Positions 46,908-56,218 of a stretch of DNA of 64,000 nucleotides are shown here, one piece after another. The stretch is taken from the NCBI RefSeq assembly GCF_033547075.1, contig NZ_CP137891.1, positions 1,178,001 to 1,242,000 of the forward strand, given 5' to 3'. The notes under the pieces were generated by a model. The model searched no databases and was not told where the DNA came from. It saw nothing but the letters and a program-made list of their open reading frames with translations. A program made the translations under genes and the position numbers. The stretch comes from Flavobacterium ardleyense (GTDB lineage Bacteria; Bacteroidota; Bacteroidia; Flavobacteriales; Flavobacteriaceae). Numbering within the stretch: the first letter of the stretch is position 1; every line of letters begins with the position of its first letter.

Positions 46908-48056
46908 ATGGAATTTTTTCAAAATCGGGCAGTTTTATCATTAGGAAGTAATCTTGGCGATCGAGAGCAAGCCATAATATCTTGTATTGATGCAATCAAC
47001 TTCCAGATAGCTACCGTTACCGATGTTTCTAAACTGTACGAATCAGAAGCGTGGGGTTTTAGTAGTGATGCTTTTCTCAACTGTGCTATTTTGGTTCATA
47101 CTTCTCTTACAGCTTCAGAGCTTTTAGAATCGCTATTAAAACTCGAGCTAGACTTGGGTCGAAAACGATCTGCCGAAGAAGGTTATCAAGCCCGAAATAT
47201 CGACATCGACATTATTACCTTCAACGAAGAGATAATTGCGGCTGACAATCTTCAAATTCCCCATAAGGAAATGCAAAATCGTAAATTTGTGCTTTTACCC
47301 TTGTGCGATTTGAAATTTGAATGGAATCATCCGATTTTTCATCAATCAAAAGAAAAGCTTTTAGCATCTACTTCTGATACTTCTGCCTGTATAATTTTCG
47401 GAAAATTAGAAAATCCAATTTCCAGATATCGCTTTAATAACTGCAATTATGTCGCAGTAGAAGGCAATATTGGCGCGGGCAAAACGACTTTGGCCAAAAG
47501 AATTGCCGACGACTTTAATGCTAAAACCGTCCTTGAACGATTTGCAGATAATCCTTTTCTTCCCAAATTTTACGAAGATCCAAGTCGATATGCTTTTCCG
47601 CTCGAAATGTCTTTTCTTGCCGATCGCTATCAACAAATTACCGATGACCTAGAGCAATTTGATCTTTTTAAAGATTTTATTGTTGCCGATTACCACGTCT
47701 TTAAATCATTGATATTTTCTAAAATAACTTTAGTCGAAGAAGAATTTAGACTTTACAGCAATCTTTTTGATATTATGTACAGACAGATTCCAAAGCCTGA
47801 TTTGTATATCTATTTATATCAAAACACCGAACGTTTACTTTTAAATATAAAGAAACGTGGTCGTGATTATGAGCAGGACATCGAAGCTGAATATCTCGAC
47901 AAGATCAACCGAGGCTATTTGGAATATATTAAAAATCAAAAAGAATTAAATGTATTAATCATCGATGCCTCAGAATTGGATTTTGTGAATCAACAAAGTG
48001 ATTATCTCTTAATTCTAAATCAAATATCAGAAAAACTAAGTCTTAAAGAATTCTAA
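46908..48056 (+). CDS. folK: FolK-deoxynucleoside kinase fusion
   Basis: A 382-aa fusion. Residues ~8-160 are HPPK/FolK ('LSLGSNLGDREQAI', 'LLKLELDLGRKRS', 'YQARNIDIDIITFNEEI'), which pyrophosphorylates 6-hydroxymethyl-dihydropterin in folate synthesis. Residues ~180-380 are a deoxynucleoside kinase with P-loop 'GNIGAGKT' (186-193), 'DRYQQITDDLEQFDLF', and the 'KRGRDYEQDI' lid. The fusion is typical of Bacteroidota. It converges on the SpoU gene and overlaps it by 14 bp. Confidence 0.94.
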   Translation: MEFFQNRAVLSLGSNLGDREQAIISCIDAINFQIATVTDVSKLYESEAWGFSSDAFLNCAILVHTSLTASELLESLLKLELDLGRKRSAEEGYQARNIDIDIITFNEEIIAADNLQIPHKEMQNRKFVLLPLCDLKFEWNHPIFHQSKEKLLASTSDTSACIIFGKLENPISRYRFNNCNYVAVEGNIGAGKTTLAKRIADDFNAKTVLERFADNPFLPKFYEDPSRYAFPLEMSFLADRYQQITDDLEQFDLFKDFIVADYHVFKSLIFSKITLVEEEFRLYSNLFDIMYRQIPKPDLYIYLYQNTERLLLNIKKRGRDYEQDIEAEYLDKINRGYLEYIKNQKELNVLIIDASELDFVNQQSDYLLILNQISEKLSLKEF

Positions 48057-48576
48057 TTTTAGCAAATAAATCCCAGATAACAATTCCCGCACTTACCGCA
48101 ATATTCAGGGAGTGCTTGGTTCCAAGTTGCGGTATCTCTATACAAAAATCGCTATTCTCTACTGCTTCCTGTGAAACGCCAAAAACTTCGTTTCCGAAAA
48201 TTAACGCGTATTTTTTTCCTATTTCTACTTCAAAATCTTCAAGGCTTTTTGAGCCCTCAACTTGCTCGATTGCCGCGATTATAGCGCCGTCATTTCTGGC
48301 AATTTCGATAGCTTCAAGAACTGTTTCACAATACTGCCATTCAACTGTTTCTGTAGCGCCGAGCGCCGTTTTGTGAATTTCTTTATTTGGAGGAACAGCG
48401 GTGATTCCGCACAGAAAAATCTTTTCGATCAAAAATGCATCGGCCGTGCGAAAAACCGAGCCGATATTATTCAAACTTCGGATATCGTCCAAAATTATTG
48501 TAATAGGAGTTTTTTGAGCCTCCTTAAAATCTTCAACACTTTTGCGATCGAGTTCGCTATTTTCTAATTTTCTCAT
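48043..48576 (-). CDS. SpoU/TrmH family RNA 2'-O-methyltransferase
   Basis: A 177-aa SPOUT methyltransferase. ATG 48576 is preferred over 48606 because the upstream ten residues have no family match. Motif 1 is 'DIRSLNNIGSVFRTADAF'; motifs 2 and 3 are 'ALIFGNEVFGVSQEAVENSD' and 'IPQLGTKHSLNIAVSAGIV'. It uses SAM to 2'-O-methylate a ribose in tRNA or rRNA; the exact target cannot be read from the sequence. Confidence 0.9.
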   Translation of the reverse strand: MRKLENSELDRKSVEDFKEAQKTPITIILDDIRSLNNIGSVFRTADAFLIEKIFLCGITAVPPNKEIHKTALGATETVEWQYCETVLEAIEIARNDGAIIAAIEQVEGSKSLEDFEVEIGKKYALIFGNEVFGVSQEAVENSDFCIEIPQLGTKHSLNIAVSAGIVIWDLFAKIRIL

Positions 48577-48591
48577 TTTGAAAAAGTACAA

Positions 48592-48621
48592 AAAAAAACT
48601 TCCCAAAAAAATCAGGAAGCT
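48592..48621 (-). terminator. Terminator after the DUF1573 gene
   Basis: On the minus strand CTTCCTGATTTTTTTGGGAAG is followed by a run of U. It sits between the DUF1573 stop and the SpoU start. Confidence 0.6.
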
Positions 48622-48645
48622 TGTTAGTTTTATTAAAAGGGATGT

Positions 48646-49080
48646 CTAGCTCTTTGTTGCTGCAGCTTCTTCTGGCAATACATTTCCTTTAATTGTAAGA
48701 ACTGTGCTAGGTTTTACTGCATTTGTTGTAAGTGTAACTGTTTTAGAGAATGCACCAACACGGTCAGTTGCATATTTTACGCTAATTTTTGCAGTTGCTC
48801 CTGGAGCAATCGGTTCTTTAGGATAAGTTGGAACTGTGCAACCACATGATCCTTGAGCAGATGTAATAATAAGTGGCGTGTTACCAGTATTTGTGAAAAC
48901 GAAATCACGTTTACCATCAGAATTTTTAGCGATAGTACCGTAGTCAATTGTTTCCGCCTTAAAAGTCATCTCTGCTCCTTGCACTTGTTTTACTTCAGTT
49001 TTCGATTTTTTCGCAGTCTGTGCGTTTGCCGTAGTCATTCCTAAAACACCAACTAAAGCCAACATTACTATTTTTTTCAT
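48646..49080 (-). CDS. DUF1573 domain exported protein
   Basis: A 144-aa protein with a signal peptide ending 'TTANAQ'. One DUF1573 (immunoglobulin-like, ASH/MSP-related) domain follows: 'IDYGTIAKNSDGKRDFVFTNTGNTPLIITSAQGSCGCTVP...PIAPGATAKISVKYAT'. The Cys pair 'CGC' is characteristic. Common in Bacteroidota; role unknown. Confidence 0.9.
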   Translation of the reverse strand: MKKIVMLALVGVLGMTTANAQTAKKSKTEVKQVQGAEMTFKAETIDYGTIAKNSDGKRDFVFTNTGNTPLIITSAQGSCGCTVPTYPKEPIAPGATAKISVKYATDRVGAFSKTVTLTTNAVKPSTVLTIKGNVLPEEAAATKS

Positions 49081-49237
49081 CTTAGAAGAATTTATTTTAT
49101 TCTAGCAAATCTAATAAAAAATGATATCTCCTTTCAAAAAAAAATCCTAAATTATACTTTTAAATCTCACATAATGTATAGTCTAGTATAATGTAGTAAA
49201 TTCGCTTCTCTATATTCTTTTATAAAACACTTACACA

Positions 49238-51841
49238 TTGGCAGCAAAAAATACCACTCCCAAAGAGACTCCTTTAATGAAACAGTACAACGAGATCAAG
49301 CGAAAGTATCCTGATGCCTGCTTGCTTTTTCGCGTTGGCGATTTCTATGAAACCTTTGGTGAAGATGCTATCAGGGCTTCCAAAATTTTGGGAATTGTGT
49401 TAACCAAAAGAGGTGCTGGTTCTGAAACGGAAACCGCTCTTGCGGGATTCCCACACCATTCTATAAATACATATTTGCCAAAATTGGTGAAAGCAGGATT
49501 GAGAGTTGCCATTTGCGATCAACTGGAAGACCCAAAACTGACCAAAACAATTGTCAAACGTGGCGTTACTGAATTGGTGACTCCGGGAGTCTCAATGAAT
49601 GACGAGGTTTTGCAATCAAAATCAAACAATTTCTTAGCGGCAATTCACTTTGGTGCTAAAAGTTTGGGTATCGCATTTTTAGATGTTTCTACCGGCGAAT
49701 TTCTTACTGCGCAAGGAAATGAAGAATATATTGATAAACTGCTGCAGAATTTTAGCCCAAGTGAGATTCTGATTAGCAAATCAAATAAAAATGATTTTAA
49801 AGAAGCTTTTGGCTCAGATCATCACATATTTATTATTGACGAATGGGTTTTTAATAGTGAATATGCTTTCGAAACCCTGACCAATCACTTTGGAACAATC
49901 TCCTTGAAAGGTTTCGGAATTGACGATTTGCAGGAAGGAATTATTTGCTCAGGAGCGATTTTATTTTATCTGTCCGAAACACAGCATAACAAACGAAATC
50001 ATATAACCAATATCCATCGCATTGCCGAAGACCAATACGTATGGATGGATCGTTTTACCATCAGAAACCTTGAACTTTATCATAGTTACAATCCCAATGC
50101 GGTGACGTTATTGGATATTATCGATAGAACGATTTCGCCAATGGGCGGGCGTTTGTTGAAACGGTGGTTGGCTCTTCCTTTAAAAGATGCAGTCAAAATT
50201 AGCAATAGACATGATGTTGTGGAGTATTTGATGCAAAATGAACCTATCATGTCTAAAGTGCAATCGCAGATAAAGCAAATTTCAGATTTAGAAAGATTAA
50301 TTTCTAAAATCGCTGCTGCAAAAGTAAGTCCGAGAGAAGTTGTTTTCTTAAAAAATTCTCTTGATGCAATTATTCCAATTAAGAAGCTTGCGCTAAATTC
50401 TACCCAAGAAGCTGTGCGAATGATTGGTGATAGTTTGCATGATTGCGAATTGCTTCGCGAAAAGATTGGTACGGTACTCAATGCCGAAGCACCGGTGGCT
50501 TTGGCAAAAGGCAACGCTATAGCAAAAGGTGTCAGTGCCGAACTTGACGAACTTCGGGCAATTTCAACTTCTGGTAAAGAATTTCTTGATCGCATTGAAG
50601 CTAGAGAATCTGCTGCGACTGGAATTACATCCTTGAAAATCTCCTTTAATAATGTTTTTGGATATTATATCGAAGTGCGCAATGCACACAAAGATAAGGT
50701 TCCTGAAAACTGGATCAGAAAACAAACTTTGGTGAATGCAGAGCGCTATATCACCGAGGAATTAAAAGAGTACGAATCTAAAATTCTTGGCGCCGAAGAA
50801 AAAATTCAGAAAATAGAAGCCGAGCTCTTTGATCAGCTTGTAGGTTGGATAAGCGATTATATCAAGCCAGTACAAATGAATGCCGCTCTCATAGCGCAAC
50901 TAGATTGTCTGACTGCCTTTGCACAACTTGCCAAAGAAAATAAATACACGCGTCCTGAACTTGATGATAGTTTTGAACTTAAAATAGAAGGCGGACGACA
51001 TCCTGTAATAGAAAAGCAGTTGCCAATTGGAACGCCGTACATTGCCAATGATGTTTTTCTAGATCGTGAAACCCAGCAACTGATTATGATTACTGGTCCC
51101 AATATGTCCGGAAAGTCAGCAATATTACGACAGACAGCTTTGATTGTTTTGATGGCGCAAATGGGAAGTTTTGTTCCAGCCAAGAAAGTTAGTATGGGAG
51201 TTGTAGATAAGATTTTCACGAGAGTAGGAGCTTCTGACAATATCTCGATGGGTGAATCAACTTTTATGGTGGAAATGAATGAAACAGCGTCAATCTTGAA
51301 TAACGTTTCGGAGCGGAGTTTAATTTTGCTTGATGAGATAGGGCGAGGAACTTCTACTTATGATGGGATATCTATTGCTTGGGCTATTGCCGAATATCTT
51401 CATGAGCATCCATCGCGCGCTAAAACTCTTTTTGCAACTCACTACCATGAGCTAAATGAAATGCAGGAAATTCTGCCGCGAATCAAGAACTTTAATGTTT
51501 CGGTAAAAGAGCTAAAAGACAATGTACTCTTTTTACGAAAGCTCGTAGAGGGTGGAAGTGCCCACAGTTTCGGAATCCACGTTGCAAAAATGGCGGGAAT
51601 GCCGCAGACAGTAATCTTAAGAGCACAGAAATTATTGAAGCGATTAGAGAAAGACCATTCTGATGGAGCCCTTACTGGAGTTGTATCGGCAAAAGATGAG
51701 ATGCAGTTGAGTATCTTTAATCTGGACGATCCATTATTGGAAAGTATTAAAGAAGAAATTCTGGGTTTGGATATAAATACATTGACGCCTGTAGAAGCAT
51801 TGATGAAGTTGAATGAAATAAAAAGAATGCTGATCAAATGA
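49238..51841 (+). CDS. mutS: DNA mismatch repair protein MutS
   Basis: An 867-aa MutS1 with a TTG start. The mismatch-reading motif is '[14 protein letters not shown]' (Phe-x-Glu) near residue 30-43; connector, lever and clamp domains follow. The ATPase has Walker A 'GPNMSGKS' (620-627), '[10 protein letters not shown]', Walker B '[16 protein letters not shown]', and the final 'ATHYHEL' and helix-turn-helix. Full length for the family. Transcribed alone; a weak hairpin (51851-51873) follows. Confidence 0.97.
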   Translation: MAAKNTTPKETPLMKQYNEIKRKYPDACLLFRVGDFYETFGEDAIRASKILGIVLTKRGAGSETETALAGFPHHSINTYLPKLVKAGLRVAICDQLEDPKLTKTIVKRGVTELVTPGVSMNDEVLQSKSNNFLAAIHFGAKSLGIAFLDVSTGEFLTAQGNEEYIDKLLQNFSPSEILISKSNKNDFKEAFGSDHHIFIIDEWVFNSEYAFETLTNHFGTISLKGFGIDDLQEGIICSGAILFYLSETQHNKRNHITNIHRIAEDQYVWMDRFTIRNLELYHSYNPNAVTLLDIIDRTISPMGGRLLKRWLALPLKDAVKISNRHDVVEYLMQNEPIMSKVQSQIKQISDLERLISKIAAAKVSPREVVFLKNSLDAIIPIKKLALNSTQEAVRMIGDSLHDCELLREKIGTVLNAEAPVALAKGNAIAKGVSAELDELRAISTSGKEFLDRIEARESAATGITSLKISFNNVFGYYIEVRNAHKDKVPENWIRKQTLVNAERYITEELKEYESKILGAEEKIQKIEAELFDQLVGWISDYIKPVQMNAALIAQLDCLTAFAQLAKENKYTRPELDDSFELKIEGGRHPVIEKQLPIGTPYIANDVFLDRETQQLIMITGPNMSGKSAILRQTALIVLMAQMGSFVPAKKVSMGVVDKIFTRVGASDNISMGESTFMVEMNETASILNNVSERSLILLDEIGRGTSTYDGISIAWAIAEYLHEHPSRAKTLFATHYHELNEMQEILPRIKNFNVSVKELKDNVLFLRKLVEGGSAHSFGIHVAKMAGMPQTVILRAQKLLKRLEKDHSDGALTGVVSAKDEMQLSIFNLDDPLLESIKEEILGLDINTLTPVEALMKLNEIKRMLIK

Positions 51842-51850
51842 TTTAATATT

Positions 51851-51873
51851 GATTTGCTAATTTGTAGCAAATC
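51851..51873 (+). terminator. Possible terminator hairpin after mutS
   Basis: GATTTGCT and AGCAAATC arms pair perfectly around AATTTGT, but the following U-tract is weak and distant. Confidence 0.35.
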
Positions 51874-51984
51874 AAACCTTTAAAAAAATCTTTCAATTTT
51901 TTTAGGTTTTGTGTTGTAATATCCAATAAATGTACATAAATTTGCCACCGCAAGTAGTAATACTGGCAGTTCTTATAAATAATT

Positions 51985-52060
51985 GCGAAAATAGCTCAGT
52001 TGGTAGAGCGCGACCTTGCCAAGGTCGAGGTCGCGGGTTCGAATCCCGTTTTTCGCTCCA
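51985..52060 (+). tRNA. tRNA-Gly (GCC)
   Basis: A cloverleaf is readable. The acceptor GCGAAAA pairs with TTTTCGC, the D arm holds AGCTCAGTTGGTAGAGC, the anticodon stem CGACC/GGTCG encloses TTGCCAA (anticodon GCC, 52018-52020), and the T arm is GCGGGTTCGAATCCCGT. CCA is encoded at 52058-52060. Confidence 0.97.
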
Positions 52061-52252
52061 TCAAAAGTTGATGATCGGATGGTAGGTGTATTTAATTAAT
52101 TTTTTTTAAAAATTATATCCTCCTCTAAAAGTCGTTACTTTGTTGCTAGATATTTTTTATTAAATTTTATCTAACACAAAAAATTAATGCTCGGATGGTA
52201 GATGTATTTAATTAAATTTTTTAAAAAATTATATCTAACATAGAAAGTTAAT
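52061..52252 (+). repeat. Tandem partial copies of the tRNA-Leu 5' end
   Basis: Two segments resembling the region leading into and starting tRNA-Leu lie upstream of the intact gene: ATGATCGGATGGTAG at 52071 and ATGCTCGGATGGTAG at 52187. Each is followed by the same AT-rich block (GTATTTAATTAA..., AAATTATATC). The intact tRNA begins ATGCTCGGATGGTG at 52251. The units look like imperfect 60-115-bp duplications, with only the first ~11 tRNA bases in the partial copies. Confidence 0.7.
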
Positions 52253-52338
52253 GCTCGGATGGTGAAATTGGTAGACACGCTGGACTTAAAATCCAGTGAA
52301 CAGCAATGTTCGTGCGGGTTCAAGTCCCGCTCTGAGTA
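52253..52338 (+). tRNA. tRNA-Leu (UAA)
   Basis: The acceptor GCTCGGA pairs with TCTGAGT (two G-U pairs), the D arm contains TGGTGAAATTGGTAGACAC, and the anticodon stem CTGGA/TCCAG encloses CTTAAAA (anticodon TAA). A long variable arm (TGAACAGCAATGTTCG) and T arm GCGGGTTCAAGTCCCGC follow. CCA is not encoded. A terminator follows. Confidence 0.95.
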
Positions 52339-52343
52339 CAAGA

Positions 52344-52374
52344 AAGCTTCAAACTTATGTTTGGAGCTTTTTTT
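52344..52374 (+). terminator. Terminator after tRNA-Leu
   Basis: AAGCTTCAAAC and GTTTGGAGCTT arms with a TTAT loop are followed by TTTTT. Confidence 0.8.
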
Positions 52375-52518
52375 ATGTCCAAAAAGTTTTGATTTGGTTG
52401 TCTAATTGATTCGGTTTTAATGCCATCATCTAAATTATAGATATCTATAATCAGAATCAATTATAGCTTTTCAAGATATTTTATAGATTTGAATTGTTTA
52501 TTCTAATAATGAATTGTA

Positions 52519-52680
52519 GTAGCGAAGTTATTGCGAGAAGGATGGGAGCGGAAATCCTTTGTTGTGGCTTTGCGGAGCAAAAGCTACAACAAAGATTGGG
52601 AGTGGACAGCCTGACCGCCGCCTAAAAAAAACTTCAACTCTTACGAAAATATTCTGGCGGGGGTCTCGCCCAAAAAATAA
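52519..52680 (+). repeat. Intergenic hairpin repeat, copy C
   Basis: Blocks: GATGGGAGCGGAAATCC, stem CTTTGTTGTGGCTT/AAGCTACAACAAAG, AGATTGGGAGTGGACAGC, and a distal tail GGGGGTCTCGCCCAAAAAATA. This copy has the longest tail. Confidence 0.75.
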
Positions 52681-52760
52681 TGAAAGTCGTGAATTTCGAA
52701 TTTTAACTAGTACTCATATCTCTTTTTCAACAAAATAACCAAACAGCATAAACCTCAATA

Positions 52761-53120
52761 ATGGGAACTTTTTCTATCAGCACACGTTTTAATGGACAAT
52801 ATAAATTTGTTTTCAACTCTAGAAAAGGGAAGATTATCTATACGAGTATTCCGTACGAGGATAAAGAGGAATGTGAGAAAGCGATTGCAATTATCAAATC
52901 GGCTTCTCAAGAAAGTGCATTCCATAAATTTAAAGCTGCGGGCGGAAAATTCTTTTTTAAGATTCTGATTGATGATGTAGTAGTGGCGACAAGCCGAAAA
53001 TATTCGACCGAATTAATGCTTCAAAAAGGAATCAACGAAATTTTAAAATACGGAGGTGAGGCGGAAACAATCGACTTTACAGAGCAGGATTTTGTATTTC
53101 CTGAAATCGATTTTGAATAA
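52761..53120 (+). CDS. YegP/DUF1508 family protein
   Basis: A 119-aa protein with two DUF1508-like units: 'GQYKFVFNSRKGKIIYTSIPYEDKEECEKAI' and 'GKFFFKILIDDVVVATSRKYSTELMLQKGINEI'. DUF1508 proteins (E. coli YegP) are small tandem-repeat beta-alpha proteins of unknown role. Transcribed alone and convergent with an exported acidic protein gene. Confidence 0.85.
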   Translation: MGTFSISTRFNGQYKFVFNSRKGKIIYTSIPYEDKEECEKAIAIIKSASQESAFHKFKAAGGKFFFKILIDDVVVATSRKYSTELMLQKGINEILKYGGEAETIDFTEQDFVFPEIDFE

Positions 53121-53163
53121 TGTGAAATTTAGTGTTTAATTTCACCAACCGACTTAAATTAAA

Positions 53164-53187
53164 AAAGCCCCGCAATGCGAGGCTTTC
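53164..53187. terminator. Bidirectional terminator
   Basis: AAGCCCCGC and GCGAGGCTT arms around AAT, between convergent genes. Confidence 0.75.
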
Positions 53188-53207
53188 CATTTTCTAAGAA
53201 GCTTAGA

Positions 53208-53435
53208 TTATTGTTTTGCAGCGTCTTTAGCTTGCTCAACTTTCATTTCTTCTACAGCTTTAGTGCTATCAACCATTGCATCAGCTTCTGCTTCAACAGT
53301 TTCGATAGTAGCGTCAGCGTTAGCTTCAGTCATTTCAACGTTTGCTTCTTCAGCTGGAGTTTCTGTGTTTGCATCTTTACAAGATACTACTGCCATCATT
53401 GCAACTACTGCGAAGCTTAAAAATACTTTTTTCAT
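53208..53435 (-). CDS. Small acidic lipoprotein
   Basis: A 75-aa protein with a lipoprotein signal (MKKVFLSFAVVAMMAVVSC, Cys19). The mature part is highly acidic, Ala/Glu/Thr-rich and low-complexity ('EANADATIETVEAEADAMVD'), probably disordered or helical. A TATCTTTG -7-like box lies upstream on the minus strand (53474-53481). It resembles short secreted proteins common in Flavobacteriaceae. Function unknown. Confidence 0.7.
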   Translation of the reverse strand: MKKVFLSFAVVAMMAVVSCKDANTETPAEEANVEMTEANADATIETVEAEADAMVDSTKAVEEMKVEQAKDAAKQ

Positions 53436-53608
53436 CTTAATTATTTATAAAAGGTTAATTATTAATTCGGGGCAAAGATATACAAAATTTGATATGTAAA
53501 TTTATTTTTGCACTTATTTTTTTATTTTTTTTTAATCTTAAATAAATGCTAATTTTTCTACCCTGTCTACTGAGTGCCAATGTTTTAAAACAATAGCCTA
53601 TTTTGCTA

Positions 53609-55747
53609 CTATTTCTTTGCTTTCACGATTTTCATTTCGTTTATCAAGTGTTTGGCATTTGCGTATTTGTCAATGATAAATAATACGTATCTTATGTCCA
53701 CCATAATGTTACGGCAGATAGCTGGATCGTAATAAATATCACTCATTGTACCTTCCCAAACTCGATCAAAATTTAACCCAATAAGATTCCCTCTTGCATC
53801 AATTGCAGGACTTCCAGAATTTCCTCCAGTAGTATGATTGGTTGCAATAAAGTTGATTGGTAGTTTCCCATTCTCTGCATAAGGACCGTAATCCTTCATG
53901 TTGTAAAGGTCAATCAATTTTGCTGGAACATCAAACTCATAATCTCCAGGTACGTATTTTTCCATCACACCTTCAAGATATGTTACTGGCTCATAATACA
54001 CGGCGTCTGCTGGCTCGTATCCTTGGACCTTACCGTAAGTGACTCTCAAAGTACTATTAGCATCTGGGAAAATTCTCGCTTTTGGATTCATTTCCAACAA
54101 TGCTTTCATATACGTTCTCTGTGTAGCGATATTTTTAAGATCTAATTCTTCGAATTTTGGAGCTACTTCTGCAAAATATTTGTCGGCTGCTGCTTTTACA
54201 AGTGCAACTGCGGGATCATTCTTCATTTTAGCCAATACCGTTTTCGAATCTCCTGTTAGTAGTTCTTTTAAACCTTCGTAAGATCCCAGTTTAGTATTTG
54301 CATAAACGCTTTTTGATAATTCACTTGCGTTGATGTTTTGCAATGAAGCTGGTACAAACTGCTTTGGAGATTGCGTTGAGTATATCGCGATCAGTTGCTC
54401 AAATACTTTCTCATCTACCGTTTTATTGAAGTTTTTGTAGAAAGCGCCCATTCCATCCATCAGGTTTTGCTTTCGATCGTTAAAAGACTGCTCGCCTTTA
54501 TCTGCTAAAATTCTTTCTAATTGATAGACTTTAAAAGCTGTTTCAGTTAGTCCTATATTACGCAAGAAAACTTCGGTAAAATAGTCTCTACTCAAAGCGT
54601 AAGGAGCAATTTCTGCATAGGTTTTATCAAAGTCTGAAAGGATATTTCCGTACTCAGCCTGTTTCTTTGCCTTTTTTACTTTCTGTAAAAATTCTTTTTC
54701 TTCCGCTTTTTTAACTGCTACAGCATTGGACTTCTTAAGTCCTTTGCTTTCCCCAATCCATTTTTTGTAGTAATTGGCGATGCTTGCATATTTTGAGGCG
54801 TACTGAATTTTGATTGCTTGATCTTTTCGCATAAATCCGTCTACTACTTTGAGAGCTGCGTCACGAACTTCAATTTTTGCTGGGTTTAAGTCATTCAAAA
54901 TCTGCTCAATTGCAACGGCAGGAAGATATTCTTGAGTACGTCCAGGATATCCTACTACCATTGTAAAGTCGTCTTTCTTGAACCCGTCAATTGCGATTGG
55001 TAAAAAGTGCTTAGGTGTGTAAGGAATATTGTCTTTAGAATATTTTGCTGGACGATTATTTTTGTCTGCATAAACTCTAAACAAAGAGAAATCTCCTGTA
55101 TGACGTGGCCAAACCCAGTTGTCAGTATCAGATCCAAATTTACCAATCGAGGTTGGTGGCGCTCCTACAAGACGAACGTCATCAAAAGTTTCGGTTACAA
55201 ATAATAGGTATTGATTTCCGTCAAAGAAGTTTTTGATTTTTGCACCTTGCCATTTTTCTTTTGGAAAATCACGAGAGAGAATAGATATATTGTTTTCAAT
55301 TTTCTTTTGTTTCTCAGCTTCAGTTGTAAGATTTTCTGTTCCGGCAAGTACCTGAGTAGTTACATCTTCAATTTTGATAACAAAAGTAACGTCAACTCCA
55401 GGATTTGGAAGCTCCTCTTCCAAGCTCATTGCCCAAAATCCTTGTTCAAGATAATCGTTCTCTACAGAAGAGTGCGACTGAATTTGCGAATAACCACAGT
55501 GGTGATTTGTTAATAATAAGCCTTTCGGCGAAATCATTTCGGCAGTACATCCACCATTAAAGTGTGGAACGGCATCTTTGATTCCAGGTTTATTGGCATC
55601 GTAAATATCCGAAGCAGATATCTTCATACCCAAACTTTTCATTTCGGCTTCATTCATACCTTTAAGCAAAGATGGAACCCACATTCCTCCTTGTTGGGCT
55701 TGCGTCGATATGACAAATAATAAAAGGAATAACCTTAAAAACTTCAT
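53609..55747 (-). CDS. S46 family dipeptidyl-peptidase, DPP11-like
   Basis: A 712-aa periplasmic serine peptidase with a signal peptide ending 'STQAQ'. The catalytic His is in 'TNHHCGY' (His83) and the nucleophile Ser644 in 'TGGNSGSP'. Eighteen residues later is Arg662 in 'LNFDRVWEG'. In P. gingivalis DPP11 the Arg 18 residues after the Ser sets preference for Asp/Glu at P1, whereas DPP7 has Gly there, so I predict acidic specificity. It would release dipeptides for uptake. It lies 24 bp upstream of the position where GNAT ends, same strand. Confidence 0.93.
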   Translation of the reverse strand: MKFLRLFLLLFVISTQAQQGGMWVPSLLKGMNEAEMKSLGMKISASDIYDANKPGIKDAVPHFNGGCTAEMISPKGLLLTNHHCGYSQIQSHSSVENDYLEQGFWAMSLEEELPNPGVDVTFVIKIEDVTTQVLAGTENLTTEAEKQKKIENNISILSRDFPKEKWQGAKIKNFFDGNQYLLFVTETFDDVRLVGAPPTSIGKFGSDTDNWVWPRHTGDFSLFRVYADKNNRPAKYSKDNIPYTPKHFLPIAIDGFKKDDFTMVVGYPGRTQEYLPAVAIEQILNDLNPAKIEVRDAALKVVDGFMRKDQAIKIQYASKYASIANYYKKWIGESKGLKKSNAVAVKKAEEKEFLQKVKKAKKQAEYGNILSDFDKTYAEIAPYALSRDYFTEVFLRNIGLTETAFKVYQLERILADKGEQSFNDRKQNLMDGMGAFYKNFNKTVDEKVFEQLIAIYSTQSPKQFVPASLQNINASELSKSVYANTKLGSYEGLKELLTGDSKTVLAKMKNDPAVALVKAAADKYFAEVAPKFEELDLKNIATQRTYMKALLEMNPKARIFPDANSTLRVTYGKVQGYEPADAVYYEPVTYLEGVMEKYVPGDYEFDVPAKLIDLYNMKDYGPYAENGKLPINFIATNHTTGGNSGSPAIDARGNLIGLNFDRVWEGTMSDIYYDPAICRNIMVDIRYVLFIIDKYANAKHLINEMKIVKAKK

Positions 55748-55771
55748 AGTGAGTGATTTAATAATTGATAA

Positions 55772-56218
55772 TTAATTTATATTATATCGCATGATATTGC
55801 GGTTATGCAGTTCAAAACCAGCCGCAAGATACAATTTTTGTGCAGTTGAATTGTGATGTTCAATTTCCAGATAGAGTAATTTTAAGTTAAATTTTGCCGC
55901 TTGATCCTGAACAAATGCGACCGCTTTCTTGCCTAAACCTTTTCCGCGCGACTTTTCGTTTAGGTATAATTCATCCAAGAATGCAATCGTTCCGCCGTAT
56001 TCAAAACTAAACATAAAGGCCAAAATTAAGTAGCCAACCACTTCTTGGTCCTCATAAATAATCCAAGCGCGACCCAGATCTGGCTTTTCGATGAAGTCGG
56101 CAAAAAGTTTTTCTGAAAGGTTGGGATCTATGGGGTAACCATCAATTTGATAAAAGTCGGTCATCAATGCCACAATCGTTGGAATCTCCTGATGTTCTAG
56201 TGATTTAAATGTTGTCAT
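55772..56218 (-). CDS. GNAT family N-acetyltransferase
   Basis: A 148-aa GNAT-fold protein. The acetyl-CoA loop is 'DELYLNEKSRGKGLGKKAV' (Arg-Gly-Lys-Gly-Leu-Gly, about residues 82-100). The C-terminal 'AQKLYLAAGFELHNRNIM' is the usual last strand. The substrate is unknown. It overlaps kdtA by 14 bp and is translated after it. Confidence 0.9.
   Translation of the reverse strand: MTTFKSLEHQEIPTIVALMTDFYQIDGYPIDPNLSEKLFADFIEKPDLGRAWIIYEDQEVVGYLILAFMFSFEYGGTIAFLDELYLNEKSRGKGLGKKAVAFVQDQAAKFNLKLLYLEIEHHNSTAQKLYLAAGFELHNRNIMRYNIN

Noticed and set aside
52253..52338. tRNA-Leu considered as the attachment site of a current genomic island
   Set aside because: No integrase gene and no 3'-end duplication downstream; the repeats seen involve the 5' end, unlike typical integrase sites.
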